DNA from: an uncultured Myxococcales bacterium
GTDB lineage: Bacteria; Myxococcota; Myxococcia; Myxococcales; Myxococcaceae
DNA length: 64,000 nucleotides
Reading direction: 5' to 3'
Assembly (NCBI GenBank): GCA_937980205.1
Contig: CALJKW010000022.1
Location: forward strand, 434,001 to 498,000
In this document: piece by piece, positions 59,693-64,000 of the stretch
How the letters are laid out: the number at the start of each line of letters is the position of its first letter
Position numbering within the stretch: the first letter of the stretch is position 1
Notes under the pieces: generated by a model
The model's input: the letters and a program-made list of their open reading frames with translations, nothing else
Told to the model about the DNA's origin: nothing
Databases searched by the model: none
Translations under genes and position numbers: made by a program

Positions 59693-61633
59693 TCAGGGCG
59701 GCGCGACGGTGCGCTGCGCGCTGCCGGGCACCACGTCCGACTTCCACCGCGACCAGGTCAGCAGGTTGATGACCATCGCGGTGACGACCGCGACCGAGAA
59801 GAACGCGCGCTCGTGACCGGGGAACGCGAGCGCGAGCGGCACCATCACCGCCGCGACCGCGCAGCCGACGAAGAAGCCGAGGTGCAGCAGGATGCCCTGA
59901 CCCGCTGCGAGCGTGGCCAGCACCACCATGTCGATGAGCATGGTGTGCCCAGGCGCGATGCCCAGCGCGCCGCAGAGCAGCCGGTTCGCGACGAGCGAGA
60001 CCAGCGACGCCGCGAGGCACGCCATGAAGCGCCGGTTGAGCCGCGTCCCGAGCAGGCCCTTCCGCATCGACACCGCGCACACGGTGAACACCAGCGCCGA
60101 CGGGGCGATTCGCGCGAACAGCCACCACTTGCCGAGCGACGCCTCCAGCGCGGCCCAGGCGGGGACCAGCGCAGGCCCGAGGCTCGCGATCGTCACGGCG
60201 GCGGCCAGGCTGCAGAACAACACGACGCGCTGGCGCATCGACACGTGGGGGTCGAGCTCGTGCGTCATCTTCTTGAGCTGCTTGACCGCCTTCGAGGCCT
60301 CGTCGTCTTCGCGCTCGAGCGCTTCGACGCGCGACACCAGCTGGGGCGGAGGCGCCTTCATTTCGAGCAGCAGGCTGCGCGCGGCCGCGGCGTTCTTCGC
60401 TGCGACCTCGTACTCGGCGCCGAGCCGCAGCGTCGTCTCGAGCCCCTCGCGCGCCTCGGCGTTGTCGGACCACTCGGACAGCGAGTGCATGAAGCCGAAG
60501 CGCGCCGCGGAGACGAGCGGCGTCATCTGCTCCCGCGTGCCGCCCTCGCGCACCGCCGTCTCGAGCTTCTGCAGGCTGGCGCGCGCCGTGGCCGCGAGGC
60601 GGTGCGAGGCGGCGTGCCGCAGGAACGTCGCCACCGCGTCGCGCAGCTCGAGCACGGACTGGAACCGGGCCGCCTTCTCCAGCGCCATCGCGCGCTTCAC
60701 CACGCTCACCAGCTCTTCCGGCGTGTCCTCGGGCAGCGGGGGAATCACGCCGTGCATCGCCGCCGCCAGCGCGCCGCGAATTCCCGCCGCCCGGTAATAC
60801 GGCGGGTTCCCCTCGATCACCTCGAACAGCGTCGCGCCGAGCAGAAACACGTCGGTGCGCTCGTCCATCTCGCGGTCGTCGCCCGTGCACATCTCCGGAG
60901 CGAAGTACGCCGGCGTCCCCTTCAGCCCGAAGCGGCCCGGCGGAGCGGCCTTCCTGCGCGCGACGCCCCAGTCGGCGACGTACACCTCACCGAGCTCGCC
61001 GATGAGCACGTTCGCCGGCTTCAAGTCCCGGTGCAGCACGCCGCGCCCGTGCGCGAACGCCACCGCGTTGCACACCTGGAGAAAGACGTGCAGGTGCGCC
61101 TCGAGCCGGTTCGGCGCCGAGCGCCCCAGCCGCGCCTGCAGCACGTTCTCGCTGACGAGCAGGAGCGTGCCCCACGAGACGCCCTCGACCAGGCGCATCA
61201 CCAGCGCGGGCGCGCCTGCGCCGTCGAAGGCGATGGCGTGCACCGGCACGATGCCGGGGTGCTCGAGCGAGCCGGCCAGCCGCGCCTCTTCGACGAGCAG
61301 GTTCGCGAGCACGCCGCTGCGATCGTCGCGCACCACCTTCACCGCGACGTCGCGCGAGAGCGACGCCTGCCGCGCGTGGAGGACGGTGCCCATGCCTCCC
61401 TTGCCGAGCTCTCCGACGACGACGAGCTCCGACGCGCTCGAGAGCTCGTCGCCTGCTCCGTCGCTCGCGCGCACCCGCGGCGGCGCGAGAGACAGCTTCA
61501 CCGCGTCCCGCTGCGGCGGCGCCACCGGCGGAGCAGGCGTCAGCTGCGTCGGCGCGATGCCCAGCGTGTCGGTCAGCGCCGTAGCGCCGAGGGAGTCGAG
61601 GCCCAGCCTCGCCCAAAGGTCTTCGAAGTTCAC
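59693..61633 (-). CDS. Ser/Thr protein kinase with C-terminal membrane domain
   Basis: A 646-residue protein starting at GTG 61633 (NFEDLWARLGLDSLG), used because the codons upstream of it are not gene-like. A short N-terminal region with APTQLTPAP leads to a Hanks kinase (about residues 68-340): GELGKGGMGTVL, K99 in VAVKVV, HRDLKPANVLI, and DWG (VADWGVA) in place of DFG. A helical linker of about 110 residues follows. The last 190 residues have about six hydrophobic segments (VVLFCSLAAAVTIASLGPAL to MVINLLTW), so the kinase is tethered by a polytopic, not single, anchor. It lies 43 bases downstream of the HEAT-like gene on the same strand. Confidence 0.85.
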   Translation of the reverse strand: MNFEDLWARLGLDSLGATALTDTLGIAPTQLTPAPPVAPPQRDAVKLSLAPPRVRASDGAGDELSSASELVVVGELGKGGMGTVLHARQASLSRDVAVKVVRDDRSGVLANLLVEEARLAGSLEHPGIVPVHAIAFDGAGAPALVMRLVEGVSWGTLLLVSENVLQARLGRSAPNRLEAHLHVFLQVCNAVAFAHGRGVLHRDLKPANVLIGELGEVYVADWGVARRKAAPPGRFGLKGTPAYFAPEMCTGDDREMDERTDVFLLGATLFEVIEGNPPYYRAAGIRGALAAAMHGVIPPLPEDTPEELVSVVKRAMALEKAARFQSVLELRDAVATFLRHAASHRLAATARASLQKLETAVREGGTREQMTPLVSAARFGFMHSLSEWSDNAEAREGLETTLRLGAEYEVAAKNAAAARSLLLEMKAPPPQLVSRVEALEREDDEASKAVKQLKKMTHELDPHVSMRQRVVLFCSLAAAVTIASLGPALVPAWAALEASLGKWWLFARIAPSALVFTVCAVSMRKGLLGTRLNRRFMACLAASLVSLVANRLLCGALGIAPGHTMLIDMVVLATLAAGQGILLHLGFFVGCAVAAVMVPLALAFPGHERAFFSVAVVTAMVINLLTWSRWKSDVVPGSAQRTVAPP

Positions 61634-61676
61634 CAAGCCTCGTTGCGGACGCGAGGCTGACGTTAGCACGCAGGCT

Positions 61677-64000
61677 TCAGCTCGACGCGCCCTGCCCGAA
61701 CGCCCACTGCGTGAACAGCCCGATGAGGTCGTTGCTGAACCGCATGCGCAGCCGGCCGTTCATCTGCTCCAGCGCCGGCCCCGCGCTCGCGCCGCTGCCG
61801 GCGGAGAGGTGATCGAAGGTCTTGCAGAGCGCGTTGATCGACGCGAGCAGGCCCGGGCCGCGGCCGTTCGGGTCGGCCGGCAGGCCCGCCTCGACGGCCG
61901 CGACCGCCGCCGCCGTGCCGAGGCGGTTGAGCCGGTTCGTGAGCAAGAGCCCCGCGGCGTGGAAGCGCTCGTCCTCGGACGTGGGCTCTCCCGGCGGCGG
62001 CCGCTTCTCGGGAGCGCCGGCCGCCTCGGCGAGGCCGAGCATCAGCGCGAGCTCGCACAGCTCGCGCAGCGCGGCCCGCGGCAGGCCGAGGTCGCGCGCG
62101 AACGCCATGCTCAGGATGGCCGTGTTCACCGCGTGCACCAGCGTGCCGGTGTCGCCCGGCTGCCAGCGCGCGACCCCCAGGAACTTCGAGTGGCCCTCGA
62201 AGACGATGCGCGTCCACTCCTCGAGCGACGCGTCGGCCGAGGAGATCGACAGCGCGCTGCCGCGCTTGAGCGATTCCTTCTGCGCGTGCAGCCAGCGCAC
62301 CAGCCAGCCGAAGATCTCCTTCGAGCGCGCCGTCGGGTCGGCCGGCGCCGGAGCGTCGAACACCGGCATCAGCGGCTGGCCCGACCACGTCAGCGCCTTG
62401 ATGTGCGGCAGCCGCTCGTGCCGGCCTTCGGGGTCGAACGCGCGCAGGATGAACGCGCGGTACTCGGCCAGCGGCAGCGACGCCTCGACGAGAAAGCCTT
62501 TCAGGTCCCGCGTCTGCAGCGCCGCGGTGACCGCCGGAGCGACCGCGTCGTGGAACGGCGCGAAGCTCACCGGCGTGCCGTTGACGGTCGGCACCGGGTC
62601 GACCACGAGCTGCACGCGGCCGTCCTGGGTGAGCAGCTGCCGCATGCCTCCGCGGAACTGCTCGATGGCCGCGTCGAGCAGGCCTCCGCCGACGTCGACC
62701 GTCGTCGCGGCGCGGGCGAGCAGCGCGAGATCGAGGCACAGCCGCGCCATGAGGTGCACGCGGCGATCGCCGACCGCCTTGCCTTCGAACGCCGGCTGCT
62801 CGGCCGAGACCGGCCGCGTGCCCGAGAGCGCCGCGCGCGCCGCGGAGATCACCTCGTCGCCCTGCGACTTGTCGGCCGCCGTGCGCTCGAGCAGCGCGTG
62901 CGCCGCCTCGCTGCGCGAGCGCGACAGACCCTCGACGACGTTCAGCTTCGCGTCGACGACCTTCTTCTTGTTCAGCAGCGACGGCTTCTGCAGCAGGACC
63001 TTGTCGATCTCCGCCACCGCCGCCTCGCGGCCGCAGTCGAGCAGCGCGGACCAGAAGCGCGACCGCTCGGCCGCGGGCTTCGCCTCGAAGCCGGGGTCGT
63101 GCATGAGCCGCTGCAACAGCTCGAAGCCGCGCTGGCCGCCCAGCTCTCCGACGAGCTCGATGGCGCGCTTGCGGACCTCTTCGGTCTTGTCGCCCATGCT
63201 GCCCTCGAGCAGCGAGAGCGCGTCGACGCCGCGGGCCTTCGCCCGCCCGGCGAGCACCTCGCACTGCAGCGCCACGTCGCGCTTGCCGATGAGCGTCTGG
63301 AACACGCGCGTGCGCTCGCTCACCTGGCTCTTCTCGAGCGCGAAGCACAGCGCAGCGACGTTGCGCAGCTTCGGAGTGCCCTCGAGCCGCACGCACACGA
63401 TCGACGGATCGGCCGGCAGCGCGTACGCGAGCGCCTCGGCGAACAGGTCCTGCACCGGGCCCGGGTCGCTGGCCTCGAGCGCGTCGGCGAGCATCGGCCC
63501 CGCACGCGGGCCCAGCCGCCCCAGCCACGACCGCAGGCCGGCGGTGTCGCCGGGCAGGCCCGAGCGCAGGTGCTCGACCAGCCAGGCCATGCGCAGCGGG
63601 CTGTGCAGCTCGGCGGTCACCGCGTTGACGAAGCGGTGCTCGCGCCCGGGCCGCGCCTCGGCGCGATCGATGATTCGCGCGATGGCCTGGTGATCGTCCG
63701 ACAGCACGGCGGCGTCGAGCGTGCCGGCGAGCGCCTCGGTCACCGACCAGGGCAGCGTGCGCGAGAAGTCGCACAGCCGGCCGATCACCGCCGGCAGCTT
63801 GCGCAACAGGTACGCCGAGCGGTCCGAGCGCAGCGACTCGCGCAGCGCGTGCCGAATCGGCTCGGCGCCGACGTTCTGCTGCGACCACGTGCGCACCTGC
63901 GGAGCCGCGGCCGGCGCCATGGTCCCCGGCGGCGGCGTGGGGCCGCTGCCCGGCTGCGCCGGAGGGAACGTCGGCATCGACGGCCGCGCGTCGGGCACCG
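61677..64000 (-). CDS. HEAT-like protein with possible degenerate HD-GYP domain (5' end may be outside the window)
   Basis: At least 773 residues; the frame is open to the right edge, so the true start may lie outside. ATG 63977 would give a Pro-rich start (MPTFPPAQPG). Residues about 60-400 are repeated helical pairs, HEAT-like (AVLSDDHQAIARIIDRA, KTEEVRKRAIELVGELGG). The C-terminal 200 residues contain GTLVHAVNTAILSMAFARDLGL followed by LRELCELALMLGLAEAAG. These read like the helices of an HD-GYP phosphodiesterase, but the His-Asp pair is replaced by Gly-Leu and no GYP is present. A scaffold or sensor role with the adjacent membrane kinase is inferred; no enzyme is claimed. Confidence 0.6.
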   Translation of the reverse strand, partial: VPDARPSMPTFPPAQPGSGPTPPPGTMAPAAAPQVRTWSQQNVGAEPIRHALRESLRSDRSAYLLRKLPAVIGRLCDFSRTLPWSVTEALAGTLDAAVLSDDHQAIARIIDRAEARPGREHRFVNAVTAELHSPLRMAWLVEHLRSGLPGDTAGLRSWLGRLGPRAGPMLADALEASDPGPVQDLFAEALAYALPADPSIVCVRLEGTPKLRNVAALCFALEKSQVSERTRVFQTLIGKRDVALQCEVLAGRAKARGVDALSLLEGSMGDKTEEVRKRAIELVGELGGQRGFELLQRLMHDPGFEAKPAAERSRFWSALLDCGREAAVAEIDKVLLQKPSLLNKKKVVDAKLNVVEGLSRSRSEAAHALLERTAADKSQGDEVISAARAALSGTRPVSAEQPAFEGKAVGDRRVHLMARLCLDLALLARAATTVDVGGGLLDAAIEQFRGGMRQLLTQDGRVQLVVDPVPTVNGTPVSFAPFHDAVAPAVTAALQTRDLKGFLVEASLPLAEYRAFILRAFDPEGRHERLPHIKALTWSGQPLMPVFDAPAPADPTARSKEIFGWLVRWLHAQKESLKRGSALSISSADASLEEWTRIVFEGHSKFLGVARWQPGDTGTLVHAVNTAILSMAFARDLGLPRAALRELCELALMLGLAEAAGAPEKRPPPGEPTSEDERFHAAGLLLTNRLNRLGTAAAVAAVEAGLPADPNGRGPGLLASINALCKTFDHLSAGSGASAGPALEQMNGRLRMRFSNDLIGLFTQWAFGQGASS

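Overview
The window is about 70% G+C by eye, densely coded, and carries protein types typical of Myxococcota (deltaproteobacteria in the older scheme). These include a large cysteine-rich lipoprotein ending in a MYXO-CTERM-like sorting signal (43141-46308), two Hanks-type Ser/Thr kinases fused to other modules, an NtrC-type activator, many GTG starts and widespread 4-bp ATGA/GTGA gene overlaps. No rRNA, tRNA, CRISPR array, phage or intact insertion sequence was seen. The assignment to Myxococcota is an inference from these traits. No intergenic gap exceeds 300 bases; the longest (13489-13776, 288 bases) shows nothing I can name.

Region 1 (1-31300) reads as a stress, low-energy and low-oxygen island. 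It holds the end of an old-yellow-enzyme-type oxidoreductase, an Rnk-like regulator, an HPF-type ribosome hibernation factor, and a complete Mrp (Mnh) cation/proton antiporter operon with A and B fused. It also holds four universal stress proteins, four CBS-pair proteins, two DUF2267 modules, a DoxX-like protein, a phospholipase-D/cardiolipin-synthase-like enzyme and a stand-alone RNA ligase. A translationally coupled signalling set follows: CBS protein, globin-coupled histidine kinase, double-receiver protein, receiver-kinase. Next come a c'-like cytochrome, a Tat-exported molybdopterin oxidoreductase with NapG/NapH-like electron-transfer partners, and an NtrC-type sigma-54 activator divergent from that operon. 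A plausible reading is that haem-based gas sensing and phosphotransfer control an anaerobic respiratory branch together with dormancy and stress proteins.

Region 2 (31300-42400) is mostly envelope and general metabolism: cytidine deaminase, a membrane protein of unknown role, an SDR lacking the catalytic Tyr overlapped by a PlsC acyltransferase, an M14 carboxypeptidase followed by an orphan signal-peptide ORF, and a complete RND efflux operon. The adaptor of that pump ends in 87-bp tandem repeats containing perfect palindromes. A 143-bp element with terminal inverted repeats closes the region.

Region 3 (42400-64000) is accessory-like: the MYXO-CTERM lipoprotein coupled to a SMI1/KNR4-like protein, an unpaired AbiEi-like protein next to a RapA-like SNF2 ATPase, a VOC protein with a histone-H1-like tail, a flavin-dependent halogenase paired with a single acyl carrier protein, a small outer-membrane protein, a sigma factor overlapped by an anti-sigma-like/kinase/TPR fusion, a lipoprotein amidase, a second membrane kinase, and a large HEAT-like protein with a possible degenerate HD-GYP domain. 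The halogenase-ACP pair, the gas-sensing relay and the sigma/kinase pair are the best candidates for systems that deserve follow-up.
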